Notes under the pieces: model-generated
Databases searched by the model: none
What the model was told of the DNA's origin: nothing
Seen by the model: only the letters and a program-made list of their open reading frames with translations
Translations under genes and position numbers: made by a program
Part shown: piece by piece, positions 39,407 through 52,956 of the stretch
How positions within the stretch are numbered: position 1 is the first letter of the stretch
How the letters are laid out: every line of letters begins with the position of its first letter
NCBI GenBank assembly: GCA_945643635.1
Contig: CALZFC010000087.1
Location: 402,501-466,500 of the forward strand
Reading direction: 5' to 3'
Origin: Allodiplogaster sudhausi
Lineage: Eukaryota > Nematoda > Chromadorea > Rhabditida > Diplogasteridae
DNA: 64,000 nucleotides

Positions 39407-40906
39407 AGGGTGCACAGGAAACTGAGGGAAATAAAGAGAGAGAGAGACAGAGAAAAAGAGAAAGAGAGACAGAGAAAGAGAGAGAGAGAGATTGAGAGAG
39501 AGAGAGAGAGAGAGAGAGAGTAGTGAGAAAGATCCATCTGCATCCGCTTCTGCATCCCTCCATGGTGCTGCTACGCATGACATAGCCCTTTCTGTTTCAG
39601 TTTTCCCCTCTCCTTGTGTTTCTTTCTTGACCATTATTCAGTTGACTTGTTCTACTTTCTTTGTTGCCTCTTTCATTCACTCAAAGCAAGCCACAGGCCA
39701 GGTTCTTTCATTAGTCTCCTCAAGCATGAATTTGCATTTCAGATTCATATAATTCATTTATTCTCCTTAAAAGCTAGCCAATTATGTTAGTAACGCCAAC
39801 GATGTTCCCCTGTTGTGTTTGGTTGCAATTGTCTCTCTGCATTCACTCAGCCTCTTCCCTTGTAAATAAAGTGAACTGCCCTTTGCTTTACCTCTTCGGT
39901 TTTCCACTGATCCACCTTATGCAATGAGGACTGCTTTTGAAGATCAAATGCATTTTCAATGACCTAGAAATGGAAGAGCACAAGAGCTCATGAAAAGTGA
40001 TCAGGGATAATCCGGATGAGTCTATCAGCTGGTGAAAGTGCTGTTGTACGACTATTAAAGAGCAGTGAAAGGGGAAGATTTCCATGTGTTACAGGACTTG
40101 GATGTGAGCATCCCCTCGTCGGACTACGCGGGGGGCACACTCGTGGGATTCCGACGTGCTCCTCTCAACAGATGAGAACTCACCCATCCCCTCTCATCTT
40201 CCAGCCATTCTCCATTTCCGCTATTTCTGTTATCAAATGTCGCCCGCTTGGGATCGTTCAATCAATGCTCTAATCTTTCTTAAGTTTAATTTCACTTCTT
40301 TTAATTTCTCTGTGATAACCAAATCTGCGCTCTTCATGTACAATTTGACCAAAAACTAAAGGGATTTCGAATATCAGAAAACACGTAATTTTTATTTATT
40401 CTCTATAAGCATTCCTCTGGGCACAGCAAATATATTGCTACCATGCATTGTTCTCTCACCCGCTACGATACTCGAAAAACTAATTTGTAGACTTGGCGTT
40501 TAGGTGAAACGTACAATATATTAAAGTCTGTTGATTATAAGATCAACCAAGAGCTATTGTATAGCATAGTGAGAAGCTGTTACTTACGTATACTAGTTAC
40601 ACTGTTTCGCGAAAAACGCAAAACTACGAAGGAAAAAGTGGAACCTAGATGAAGGACTATTCGGAGCTGGGTAGTACAAGGTCAGTGGACAGTGAGAGCA
40701 TGAAGAGAACATGTAGGGGAGAAGGGCCAACTAGAAGGCAAATGGCAAGAAAGTTGAGATGAGAATCGACAATGGTTAGTCAATATGTACAACACTATTT
40801 TCAGATTAACACTACAAAAGAAGAATAAAAAAATATGATAAATAATTTTAATGAAGCCTAATGCAATCTTCAGCATTTTTGTTTTCCGATTAGAAATATA
40901 AAAAGA
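39407..40906. other. Aquaporin 3' flank and convergent intergenic region
   Basis: A GA tract at about 39430-39520 lies just after the stop, followed by an AATAAA near 39865. The remainder shows no coding similarity. Confidence 0.4.
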
Positions 40907-43120
40907 TTACCACTTGGGTTGATATGAGTATAAAGTGGAGTTGGGGATGAAGTGACACCAGGACAGATCGAGCTGATCCATGGCGATGCTCATGGGGAGG
41001 AGCATAACGAAGAAGGCCACGAGGCCGAGCAGGGAAGACCAGAACACGAAGCGGAAGAAGCCGATGCGGCAGCAGAGTTGCCATTGTAGACACGACACCC
41101 ACAGCATGTTCAGCCAGAACATAGACACGTCTATGAAGCAGGTCACCCTGCAAGGGAACCACTCCTCCTGCTCTTTCATACCCACTGCTCTTCTCTCAGA
41201 ATATTACGCCTTTCGTGAGAAAGAAAGAAAAAAACCTAAAGAAGAATAGCAATTCCAGGTTATCGTAAGCATGCTGTCCTGGGCGAAGATATTTGAATTG
41301 CGCGGGAATGAAAGTTTTGCGGATGTTGCCAACGAGAATCGAGAAGGAAGTGATCATCCTAAGCAGCTGGAGAAGCAATTCAATCGCATCTGACACTCGT
41401 TTCCGTCTAAATATTAACATCTTCTGACATCAACTCTGCGAACAATTCAGTGAAGAATATCGAGAGAAATAAAACCGAAAAAGAACCTTTTTTCTTGCTC
41501 AGCAACAACTTTCAACTCGTCTTTAATTCGCTGACGAACTTTCTTCTTCAGTTCATTTCTGTCCCGCTTCTCCCTTTTCTTTCGAGTCTTCTCATCCGAA
41601 ATGTCGAAAGTGTTGCGGAAGTTTGGTCTCAAGACATCTAACCCTGCAAACATATCATTAAGCCAATGGAAATGAGTGCAGTTTCATTTACATTCAACAA
41701 GGTTTTCTATCGGTTTAGTACAACTGAAGTTCATTCAACTTTTTTATTTCTTATAATTAAGCTAAATTATATAATCCTAATATTTGCATCCACGACTTGA
41801 TATCTTGTCAAAATCTAACATTTGTTTTAAAAATGGGGGCGACAAACCATTTTGAACTTCGGAGGCATTCGATCGATTCCGCTTGAGTCGATTAGGCAGA
41901 TAAGTTCGGAAGCGCTGCCATTTGCCGAGACTTTGAGTCTCAGCTTCTTCCTCGCTCGGAACGGAGATGTCATGCATGTCTTTCTTCGATCGAACTCTGC
42001 CAGTACTCCTCTTCTCATTCAAGTATTAAATCAGCAGACTTATATTAAAAAGCATTCTTATCCCAAAACTGAAGAAGAACAAATGTACCAACTTTCTCTT
42101 AATGACATCGGGTACATTCTGCAGCCATCGACTGGTGTTGCTGGAGTCTGAACAGTCACTGTCCTCCGCTCCCTTGCGATTCACTTTACTGGCTAATAAC
42201 AAGGCTCCTTCTGCAAAACTTTAAATACCACACATCACGCCACAAACACAAAAACAACAACTGTGCGCCAATGTAAGACGTATCCACAACAGTTCAACAA
42301 ATACGAAACATAACTATATTTAATAGAAAGAATTGGAGTGACAACATTAAACACAAACCTTCAGCAATGACTTCAGCTGCATTCGCTTGTCCCACCGAAC
42401 TCTCAGCAACCAGAAGAACATCTCTGGAAAGTTGTATTATGCATTAAAATAACAAATCAATTAGAACAAACGAAAAGAACAAATGTCTTTATAATGAAGT
42501 TGCTGACTTCCCGGTTGTTCCACCACTTATTGATGATGGAGGAAGTGTACCAGGCCGTCCAATGACTTCATCATCTTCTGAGGATGAAGATACTTGCTGA
42601 CCAGATCGGCTGAACATGGTTAATCGTATTTACAAGTTAAACATAAGAAAATGAACCTGAGTGCCCTGCGAGTCGCTCGTCTTGACAGTCTCTCCTCCTT
42701 CTCTCTCCTTTCAGTAGATTCAATATGTTCCAAGGCGCGTTCGGCTTTCGTTCCTTTGCCGCCATAAACGATCAGATAAATTTCCTAAGATAGCGAGGAA
42801 GTCATGATATGGCCAAGTGGACGGGTTGCTACTTTGTAAGGAAGAACAGGATACTTATAGAGGCGATGGCGGATAAGATTCGCCCAGACAAGCAGATAGT
42901 TCTCTCGTCTAAGCTGCGGGAAGAAGATGCAGAGTGTTAAGTGCATCCAGAACCACAGCAAATCATAGCTTTTCCAGAGCACGAAGTATATGCAATTTGT
43001 ATAAATGGCCATGATCCAATTGAAGTGCGCCAGACAGGCCAGAAGAAGTCGATAAACGAACCAGAATAGGAAGCAGCACCATTGCATACCCTTCAACACT
43101 GTTACAATTTCAGATTGCAT
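40907..43120 (-). CDS. Unidentified multi-pass membrane protein with charged coiled-coil loop
   Basis: I do not recognise the family. Spliced by eye it starts MQSEIVTVLKG at 43120 and has several aromatic-rich membrane helices (CCFLFWFVYRLLLACLAHF; FVLWKSYDLLWFWMHLTL). A conserved-looking motif RRENYLLVWANLIRHRLYKY follows, then LPYKEIYLIVYGGKG across a 48-nt intron, a long Arg/Glu/Ser cytosolic region (STERREKEERLSRRA; SSSSEDDEVIGRPG; NTSRWLQNVPDVIKRK; EKTRKKREKRDRNELKKK) and a helix pair near the end (MFWLNMLWVSCLQWQLC; FVFWSSLLGLVAFFVMLLP). It stops at 40907 after LYSYQPKW. The intron positions and phases are consistent, so I am confident it is a gene. It is divergent from the NSD gene. 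Confidence 0.7.
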
Positions 43121-43559
43121 CGAAACATTTTACAATTTCATTATTCATTTAAGAAAAAAAAAACAAATTTATCATAACAACGACAAAATACTTACAAATA
43201 AAAAAAGAATCGCTGAACGGAGAACTTTTTTGGCTAGTTTCCAAGAACAAAATATCTCAATAACACCATCAACCACAAAGAAATAGTACCAACATATTTG
43301 TTAGATCAGCGCAACGAAGGTTAATTGTATCTTTTCAGTTATTCTAACACGTGTTCGAAAAACTATATTACATATAAACTTTCTAGAAGGCTAGAATAGT
43401 AATTTTCGTTGTCTTATTTCTAGAGTGTAACTTAAAAATATGCCGAGTGTTAGTGTTTTTTTCACTTGGCGCCAGAGTCGAGTTTGAAAATATTTTTATT
43501 AAATTTTTATCTGATTCCTTATTTTTGGGTGGAAAGTAGCTTTCATTGAATAGTTCATA
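43121..43559. promoter_or_regulatory. Divergent membrane-protein / NSD intergenic region
   Basis: A 440-bp AT-rich interval between two divergently read genes; it must contain both promoters. No distinct core motif is visible. Confidence 0.35.
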
Positions 43560-46500
43560 TTGAGTTTCTTTGAAGTAATGAGCTTGGGCAACAAGGAAAT
43601 AGAAGACGAAGTCATAGCTTCAAGCAGTAATGGTAAGTTCGTCATTTTTTTCATTTACAATTTAGTCGTGATTCTTTGGAATAATAGCAGTTGCCATCTC
43701 GGCGCTATACTAGTTGGAGGGGGGAGGGGATTTTTTTTGTCATTCGATACCAAATTTCGCAAAAAAATTTTCCCCTAACGTTTATCTGCTCTTTGGTTTA
43801 GTTATCTGGTTTCATCGTGTTCGGACAGAGCAAACGAACAAAGGTTTGTGTGCTGTCATGCTTCTAACTGCAGCATTTTTTGTCATGCTTCTAACTGCAG
43901 CATGTAGAAAATTGCTTCAGGCTTCCACTGTTTTATCTGCGATAAGCCAGGCGCTGGTAATTCGCAGTTAATAAAATGTGGCTACCAAAAGAAGATGAGA
44001 AAAGAAGAGCAGGGAGCTCCTTGCCCTATTCGGTTCCATCAGAAGTGCCTTCTCTCCTATAATTCTGCTGGATATGATTCTGAAATTGTCAAGGTGGGTT
44101 GATTCTTCCTTAAAAATAACCTTACATATATATGCTTTGATTTTTCTGAATAGACCGATGACTAAACCATTGCAATTACAGGAGTTGTTCCATTCTGCTC
44201 AATTCGTGTGCCCTCTTCACTATTGTGACTGCTGTTACTTTGAACGCCGGAAGTTCTCTGCTATTTCCGGTTATATTTCTGCTATCGTTCATTTCTTGTT
44301 CACATTTTCATTGTGCCTGCCAGATATCCAATAAGCGGCTCAAAATTTTATTATGCTCTGCACAATATATATTTAATATGTTACATTTGTTCAGTAATCA
44401 AGTATTTCTCAGATCTAATGTAGCTGCAAATTAACTGGTCAAGAGACGTCATTTAAAGGAGCTTGAAAGTCGTTAACTCCTAACACGAAATGCCTGTTCT
44501 ATCAGGACCGTAGTTGCCTTGTTTCGAAAACTTTTCTCCCAAAGCCGCATGGAATCGGATCCTGTTTTTACTTTTACTGCTGTTTTTTTGTATTTCATAA
44601 TTCGGGTAATGTGAAGGATTATTAGGAGCAACAGTGTCATAAAAGAAGTGTTTGTTAGCAGATTTTTCATTTTTTAGGTCGTGTCTAGTTGGCCGACAAA
44701 TGTTAAAATTCGAGTACGGTTGATCACACTAATATTTCCCATAAGATCAGGCAACACATTTCAGATGCAAATTACTCCTTTAACTTTTACTTTTCAACGT
44801 TATAACTTTGCTGGTGCATTCGCAATCCCAATCCGGACACATATTCGGAATCATCTTTATAGCGAAAAAATTGAGTTTTCGCCTCCTTTAAATAGTGAAC
44901 AAATTTCAATAATTAAAGCTAGAATGTAATGATAATATATTTGATTTGTTGACGATCTTACACACTGAAGGGAACCTAATCGGATGCAGCGAGTGCTTCC
45001 GCTCTTTCCATCGAGAATGCCGACCCGTTGGTGTTTTCGTCGTCAAGGACAAAGAGGTGTCCACTAGTGTCATTCCTTATTTTCCACTGCTGAACCTAGT
45101 GGTTCCACTTACAAATCGTTAAATACTGTGCATTATTAAAGCAATAGTTATTCAAGCGGTAACAAAATCAAGCAGAATAGGAATCTGTAAACATCATTTC
45201 AGCATTCCCAATGCTAATCATTCTTCAGGGCAGGGAAAAAGGCAGGTCCAAATCGGATTACCTACGCAATTTTTGAGATCCGAAAATTTAAGCTTTGAAT
45301 TATCCATCCTTTTTTCTCGAAAAAAAAATTTCTTGTCTTACCCACCAGAGATGTAGAACAAAAAACTCCCTGACCAAAAAATTTTTTGGGCCATAAAAAC
45401 CAAAAACAAGAATTTTTTTGTACAAAAAACAAAAACAAGAAATTTTTTGTACAAAAAACAAAAAATTACAAAAAACCCAAAAAAAGGTGCATTAATCGTA
45501 ATTTTTGAAGAGAAAATAGGTTAATTTCTTGATCTACAACACCCATAACACAATAAAAGTCGTAAAAGAAATTCGGAAATGACAATTATACTAAAAAGTG
45601 ATATAACTAGTTGAGAAATTAGAACCCTACCCTGTAATCTTAAAATTTTGCTGGAGGAAGAGACATCCGGAAGATTTCGAGTAAAAAGTTTTTTTGTTTT
45701 TTTGGGCCGACCCCAAACAAAAAAACAAACAATAAAGTTTTTTGTTAAAACCCCAAAAAACCCAAAAAAAAACATTTAAAAAAAAAACAAAAAACTGCAA
45801 CCCTGTTACCCACCCTGTATTTATAGGTCCTCTGAGGTCTTATCCACTCACTTTTGTGAGGCACTCGACCATCCTTTTTTTCTGCTTCAGGGAAATGAGT
45901 GGACGAAGTGCCACTCTCATATAGGGATGGTCAAGAAGGAAGAAGTGGAGAGAGCACTGGGACTGAAGAAGAAGAAGAAAGGAGGGAGTCAGCCGTCAAC
46001 CGACGGGTCGCGTGAGAAAGTGCCATTGAAGGCACGGGTCAGCTACTGCTGCGAGTGCCAGGAGAAGGGTACTCTTTTGGAACTGTAAGTAAGATGTGAT
46101 AATGAGGTATTCTTCCATTGCAGACGAAAAGGAGAATCTAAAGCAGTGTTCTCAGTGCATGTACTCGTTCCATGAGAAGTGCGCGGGGAAACCGAAGGGG
46201 GCTCCGTCAGGAGATTCCTTCTGCGAGGCTTGCATCCACGGGGAAAACATCCGTATTGGACAGCCAGTCATCACTCTCTTCCAACGAAAGTATTTCTTTC
46301 TCCTCTTTGTAAGGAAAAGGCAAGCAAGGATTGTTGGAGGTTCTACGCGGGAGTGGCGGTGGACACTGAGGACTTGCCACCGGGCTGCCGGCGGATGGAT
46401 CCCCTCAAGACCAAGTTCGGACATGCTGGGTACATCCCGGTGAGATGGGCTGGCTGCAACAACATCTACAACGTAGTGCACGCAAGGACTACCGTGCCAA

Positions 46501-49500
46501 TGTTCCAGGGGTCTTTCAAGATCTTTCCTATTGACAAGGATCCTGACTTCGTGAAAGGTAAGGTTATCTAACTGCAGCTAAATGAGTACTGAAATAGATT
46601 TCTGAACTTCATTTAATTGCTAGTGAATCGGGATGATTTTCAAGTAAAGAATATACCTGACGAATTAAAGGAGCATGAAGCTCAATTTTTTAATGTCTTA
46701 AGCTATGATAATAGTCGGTCTATGTTCTTCATGCGAACACTTCTGCAAAGTAAAAAGACTCATAAGTACACCATTAGCGAGAAATATGCATACAAAAAAT
46801 GTGCCTGAATCAGGGAAATTTTTGGTGCGATACGATATATTTCTGTTCTTTGCATGTTATGCAGAAAATTAACTCCAGGATATTCACCACCGGCCTGTAG
46901 GCGGGAAAATATTTTTTAAATATCTTCTCTTGCAATGTAAAAATAAATGAAAACAGCCATTTTTAGTTCTTTTTTCTCTGTTTGTTTGTCATTCTGCGAA
47001 AATTCCCGAAGAAATATCGAAGTATCGAATAAAAACTTTCACGTCAAAAATTTTTCTAAAAGTTTTTACGAGTCCGTGTGCACTGTTTTTCAGTACAAAT
47101 AATATAATAAAAGAGAAGAGCATTACAGTTCTCCGCAGTTTCTTGCAGGTTATTCCGCGCAGGAGTTTTGGGTGTTCATGCTCCTTTAAGTAGATTATAA
47201 GAATTGTAGGATGGAAGGATCTGGAGAAGCTCAAACCCATCCGTCCAGTTTTCAGCTACAAAGAGATCAACAAGCACAGTGATCACTACGAGAAGATTGA
47301 GGTACTTTTTATGATTTGCGGCACAGAGCGGTAAACAATGTGTAATTAATTTCCCTGCAGAGGTCGGTGTATCATCGAGACTGTCCAAAGACAGGAACAG
47401 AAGACATCGACCTAGAAAACTACGACAGTTGCAACTGTCTCTGTGTGAAGGGAAAGCCTCACTGCTTCCAGGAATGTCTCAACAGAAGCATGGGATTCGC
47501 TTGCCCATCGGTCAGTGAGCGAGAGAGAGAGAGATGAATGATATTGAGAGAGTGACTACTCAAATATTTCAGAGCTGCGAGGAGAAGCCAGGAACCTGTA
47601 TGAATCGTGGAGTGACATACGAGAAGGATCTTTCTGGTGCTCCGGAAGGTGCTGGAGAAAGAGGTTTCCCGACCGTGGACAGGAGACTCACTACTGATAA
47701 AGGATACGGGATGTTCACCGTTTCTTTGATTCGCCAGGTTAGAGAATAGCCAAATGAGTCTTCCAATGATCATTGTCCTGTTGCAGGGGACATTCATTGC
47801 TGAGTATGCTGGGGAGATAATCTCCAAGGCAGAAGAGAACAGAAGAGTCGAGAAGTCGAAGATTATGAAGAATAACGAAGATGTCCACTACATGCTGAGT
47901 CTCGACAGCAAACGAACCATTGACAGCAAGTACAAGGGGAATTTCACTCGGTACTTCTTTTCTTTTCGTTTCGATATCGTTTCCGTACTTCTTCATCTTC
48001 ATAGATTTGTGAATCATTCTTGCTCCCCCAACTGCGAGATTCGACAGCTAAGAGTTCCGCTGAAGATTATCAAAAATGGAGGGAACGAGATTGCTAGGGT
48101 AAGCGTTTTTGTACCCTTCTATATATTTTTCCGCATTATTTTAATTACTTATATTATTTATGTTGTCTTTTCCATTTTATTTATGTTTATCAAGTTATTG
48201 GCCATAGCCTTACTGATTAAGACGGATATGCGAGTGGCAATAATAGCCGTGAAAACAATCAAGCCGGGCGAGGAGCTGAGCTTCAATTACCGGATGGAAG
48301 AGTACGTGGGATGCGAAGTACCGGAATGTCTGTGTGGTAGTGAGAACTGCGAGAGCGTTCTCTCTGCGGCCACTCCCAAGAACAAGGGCGTCTTCTCTTC
48401 CTCCGCTCCCAAGCACAAGAGCATCCTCTCTTCTTCTACTCCAAAGAACAACTTCACGAAGGCCCGTCTCTTTCATATTCATATATACATCGGAAATTAA
48501 AAGTACAACAGAGCTGAAAAAGCAGGCGCATGCAGCACTTAAATTGTCATGGCATTTTGGAAAGTGTTATTTAAGTACGCTTTGATCGGATGCAAGAATT
48601 CTATGGCTTCTAAGGTCGAAATGCTTTGTCGTTTTTTTTTTTATAGAAATGTCTTTTTTTAATCTAAACTACGATCGTCCTATTTTTTTCAATTTGTACA
48701 TATGATATTTTGCTGTAAACTAAAATAGGATTGTTCCGATTGAATATGAGACTATTATTCAGTGATCGCTGCTGTGTTTGATAGGTGGGTGGTTCGTGGA
48801 TGGAAATGCGTTCTGTTGCAGAAGGCCGAAGTAATTAAGCCAAAGAGGAAGAGACGGCAGAGCAGGACATTCTTAGCCGAGGAGGAGGAGGCGGACGTTG
48901 ATGTCGAGGAGCTCTCCACCAACAGCGACCAAGAAAATACAGTAGTTCAGGCACCGATTCCCGTCAAAAGGTCTGCAATTATTCACAGTTTAATTAATCG
49001 TATGCTTTTTGTTTGGACAAAGAATATAACTAGTTTACATGTGCAGACCCTCGACAGTTATGCAGAGAGAAAAAAGAGAAATATAACGCGGTTCTATCTC
49101 TCTGCACTATTGATGTGAATCGCTACTCCCAGACTATTCTCGCGCGAAACATGAGTGTGAAATGAAGTTTTCACCATTCCCCTTCACTATTCTTGCAGAG
49201 GCCGCGGCCGCCCTCGCAAGGAGGCCGCGGCCGCTCTCGCAAGGCTGCCCTCGGCTAATTCGTCTGCCCACAAGAAGTTCAATATCGGCGAGAAAAAGTA
49301 AGCGACCAAGTTTAAACAAAATTTTCTGCTTACATTTGATTTGTTGTTATAGTTGTGCAGACTAAGGATTCGTAGTTCAGCAGCTCTTTTTCTGTAACAG
49401 AGCCTTTTCATAATTCTTTTTTTAAGTACGATTAAAATACCTTAATATCTTTGCTTAGAACTGGTAGTATTAATGCCTAGGTAGAATGGGTGAGTATAGT

Positions 49501-49629
49501 TCATTAATTATAAATATTATCACTCTCATACAGTCTTCTGGAAGTAATTTAGTGTCGGGGGGTGTTTGTAGGCCCCGTGGCCGCCCCCGAAAGGTCCTCT
49601 CTCTGCTCAACTCTCCTGCTATCGCCTGA
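43560..49629 (+). CDS. NSD/MES-4-type histone H3K36 methyltransferase (PHD, PWWP-like, AWS-SET, AT-hooks)
   Basis: This nuclear chromatin enzyme methylates H3 lysine 36. After a start near 43560-43578 (MSLGNKEIEDE) come cysteine-rich PHD-type exons: FHCFICDKPGAGN with FHQKCL (about 43920-44090), FVCPLHYCDCC (about 44200), NLIGCSECFRSFHREC (about 44970), and YCCECQEKGTLLEL plus CSQCMYSFHEKC (about 46050-46180). A PWWP-like segment reads FYAGVAVDTEDLPPG and HAGYIPVRWAGCNNIY. The catalytic part has the AWS (CNCLCVKGKPHCFQECLNRS), SET (GYGMFTVSLIRQGTFIAEYA; FVNHSCSPNCE; GEELSFNYR) and post-SET (CLCGSENCE) elements. Late exons carry two AT-hooks, GRGRPRK (about 49200) and RPRGRPRK, and end at 49629 after LLNSPAIA. 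A half MITE lies in the first intron. NHSC and ELSFNY active-site residues are intact. Confidence 0.9.
43701..43780 (+). mobile_element. Half-copy of the GGCGCTATACTAGTT MITE
   Basis: It begins GGCGCTATACTAGTTGGAGG and shares the inner CATTCGA block with the complete copy at 10372-10507. No opposite end is found nearby, so it is truncated or diverged. It lies in the first NSD intron. Confidence 0.55.
45340..45800. repeat. A-rich low-complexity repeats in NSD intron
   Basis: Runs of AAAAAACAAAAACAAGAA alternate with TTTTTTGTA, with two or three near-copies of a roughly 28-bp unit at 45400-45470 and related CCCCAAAAAACCCAAAAAAA stretches at 45740-45790. Non-coding. Confidence 0.6.
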
Positions 49630-49978
49630 GTTCGATCGAGGAGACACACGTAACCATTCTTTTTTCATTCCTAACTATAATTTGGGATATACTCTTATAA
49701 CTCACATAATTCTCTGGGAAATAGATTCGCTACAAAAGCATTTCATAATGGACGGCTGCTTTTCTCCTGTAAGTATCGTCGTTTGTTTTCTTGATTATCA
49801 TGCTATGAATTCGTTGCACTATTACTGGCTGATATGTCATTTTCATATATATATATATATTTTCACATGCGGCCCCGGAGGCTTTCCCTTCTTCACTTTG
49901 TTTGTAACGCAAATGAGTCTTAGTATCTCTTTTACTTCACCTTTAGTTCATCCCTTCTGAATGCAAACGTCGTTGACG

Positions 49979-52854
49979 CTATAAAATTGTTCCATAATCG
50001 GCATTCGATTGAGATATCAGAATATTGTAGGGAGAATTAGAAAGACCAGAAAAGATATTGGACTGAAGAACCAACTGAGTGTGTCGGGAAGATTTGTCTT
50101 TTGTTTCTGGTAAGAAGAGGAAAAGAAGCAATGCAATGAGACTTGCAGGAATAGTGGAGAGGATGAGAATGGAGAGAACGGGAGAAATGAGAGAGAGAGG
50201 AAGGAAGAAGAAGGTCACTACCATGCACGAGCACAGCAAGAGCCCCGTTGACAACGACTGAAAAGATTCTTTTCATTACCTGTTCTTCCATTCATTCTAC
50301 ATTGTCTCCATAAGTTGACATTCCAAGGTCTCAAACGACAATCTGGATGGAAAAAACCTGGAAGAGTGGGACGAAGGGAAGAGAAACGAGTTCAGATGTT
50401 AAGAACCACGCGGGATGGCCAGCACCCAGGCCAATGGAGAGCTTGGTCAGGCCGAAGAAGAGAAGAACTGCCGAGGGGGAAGTGGGAATGAAAGCTGCGG
50501 CCATCCCATTCCACGCTGCTGTCCCGACTAGGCCAAACAGCAGAAGACGGCGACGACCGTAGCGATCTATCTGGAGGGAGAAAGAGAGAGAGAGAGAGAG
50601 CAAGGGGAGAGAGAAGGAGGAGACATTAACCGAGAAGAGAGACAGGAGAGAGCGAGAGGGAGTAGAGAAGGAGAGCAAGAAGAAAAAGAGAAACAGAGAG
50701 AAAGGATGGATAGAGAGGGAGAAGAAATATAAAGCGAGAGAGAGAGAGGAGTGAGAGAGAAAGAGTAGCTTACGAGGAGAGAGCCGAGCAAGCTACCGAT
50801 GAGAAGGACAAATCCGAGTACAATGGACATGATGTCCACGGAGTGGTCGAGTTCGATACTGTAGCCATGTCTCACGGGGTCCTTCCCTTGGGCTGCCTGG
50901 AATGTTCTCTTAAAGAAGGTAAGAATCCTCGAGAGTAACCGAACATGCAGAATGTGTGCTGAGAAGGTGTCTATCAAGTCATCTGCAGTGAAGGCGTAGG
51001 AAGACGCGGCGAGGGAGCCGACCAGGAAGCCCTTCCACGACGACCACGGAATTCTCCTCAATCCAGTCACTTCCATTCTATCTGCACTTCAAATGAGCTG
51101 TGCAATTCAGCTCATCATTCTTTTCTATTCTTGAGAAACAAACCAACCCTCTAGGAGAATTTTTGATTGTTTGTGCAGATACTTCATTTTGCAGTGTCAG
51201 TAAATCAGCTGAAGCACCCTGGTAGTAGGAAAGGCTGGACAACACTGGAAGGAGAAACCATTATGGACATTTATGAAAGCGGGAAGAAAAACCATCTGTG
51301 ATATCTGCTCCTTGCATAAGAAGATAATGAGGAGTGGGAGGAGTTGAGGCCAGCAGAATTATTAGAAGAACCGTAGGGGCAGCGGCGACTATCTTTAAAG
51401 TCATTTATTTCTTTAGGCACTGATGGAGAAGAAAAAAGAGATATTTCCTCGACAATCAATAACTATGATAGAGATAAAACTAAATCTGGCTTTTGTGACT
51501 AAAGTTGAAATTAGAGTGAAATACCTGAAGAACGACGACCCGACTGCTGCCGAAGGGAAGAATGAACTCGCAGCCAAGGATAAGACCGACCAAGGTTCCG
51601 AATGCTTGCGACACTTGCTGCATCATATCACAATCTATTCTCGCTTGCAACACACTCTTCTTATACGTATGTATGTACATACATATATACATATGTGTGG
51701 CAAAGCTCTACCATTGTCTTTCATACCTGCTCTCTTTTTCTTGCCTACATACATACATACATATGTGCATTGGAAGTGTAAGCATGTACCTGGAAAGTGT
51801 TAAGAAGAGAGCGTGCTGGAGGGGGGCTGATCTCGATGATGTAGAGAGGAAGGAAGCAGAGGGCTGCCCCTCCCTGGATACCAACTAACAGCCGTCCTCC
51901 ACAAAGGGCCGCGTCGAACAGAAGACTTCCTGCATAGCATTTCTAATGCTGTTTACAGGGTGAGATGAAACAAAGGATGAAAGCTAGGGCTGACCTCCTT
52001 GAGAAAGGAATGGCAGGAGCTGGAGAGAGCAGCCGAGCAGAGCCGGCAAGGACAACGCTGCCATCGCCGTCTTCGTTCCCAGCCGAGACACAAGGGCCGG
52101 CATCTGCAGCTTCTCTCCATTTATATGCATTATATTCATCTCTTCTCCTTCTAGTTCATACTAAGGTAAGGAACGTTTGACATCAGAGTAAAAGAAGAAA
52201 GCGAGAAAGTAGCTGACAAGAAGGAATCCGAGTACACTGCCGGGGTAGAAAGAAGCGATGATGACACTCCATTCCTGAGTCCAGTCCTCGGATGGCACCT
52301 CGCAGTCCGTGCAGTTGTGACTCACTCGGAAGGCTGCCGACCCTCTCTTATGGAAGCCGCGCGCCGCGGTATTCACGTACGTTATCTCAAGTATTCTCTT
52401 TCCTTCTTTATTCACATTCTAAATATGTATATTTACCTTTTTCTATTTTCTTCTTGTCGACATAAAAACATACATCTTTCTTTCCTACCGACATACATAT
52501 GTATGTATGTATGCACAACCTATGTACATAAGTGATCTATCTCTCTCATGTGCTCATAAAAGCAACATGATCTACTAGTCAACAAGACTTAATCCTGTAG
52601 GCATGTAAAAAAAATTAAATGTCTAAAGATATCGAGCCTGCCGATATTCGCCCTTATCTCCACTACAAGTTCTTCGACTCGTGACAATGAAAAACTTAGC
52701 GTAAAATGCCAGCGACATATGCAATATGCATGCGAACACTTAATAATTAACCAGAATAGAAATGGAAAGTAGGACAGACCTGGAATGCAAATTGCCAATT
52801 AGCACAGAAGGAGGCGAGGGCAGCCAAGCAGAGCAGACGAGACTGCGCGACCAT
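49979..52854 (-). CDS. SLC2-family (GLUT) sugar transporter
   Basis: This is a 12-helix major-facilitator sugar porter of the plasma membrane. Exon 1 starts at 52854 with MVAQSRLLCLAALASFCANW and QFAFQ. Later exons give EWSVIIASFYPGSVLGFLLV, CGGRLLVGIQGGAALCFLPL followed by YIIEISPPPARS (family YVAEISP-R), QAFGTLVGLILGCEFILP, PTPHYLLMQGAD, IDRYGRRRLLLFGLVGTAAW (family DRxGRR), HPAWFLTSELVS and FLPETKDKS (family PETKG), stopping at 49979. The order of sugar-porter signatures is complete. The extracellular loop after helix 1 is longer than usual and has NCTDCEVP. Introns contain GA tracts (about 50577-50760), that is CT on the sense strand. Substrate is not predictable from these motifs. Confidence 0.85.
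50577..50760. repeat. GA-rich tract in SLC2 intron
   Basis: Imperfect GA repeats on the plus strand, equal to CT on the sense strand of the SLC2 gene, between the exons encoding the central loop and DRYGRRR. Confidence 0.75.
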
Positions 52855-52924
52855 CCAGCAGGCAATGCACTTCCAACTCTTCCCTTATCAACCAGACAAC
52901 AACGACCCTCTCGCATCACTACAA

Positions 52925-52956
<32 letters not shown>

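Noticed and set aside
44681..44929. 82-codon frame in an NSD intron
   Set aside because: No ATG at its start, no similarity to PHD, PWWP or SET, and AT-rich composition like the intron around it.
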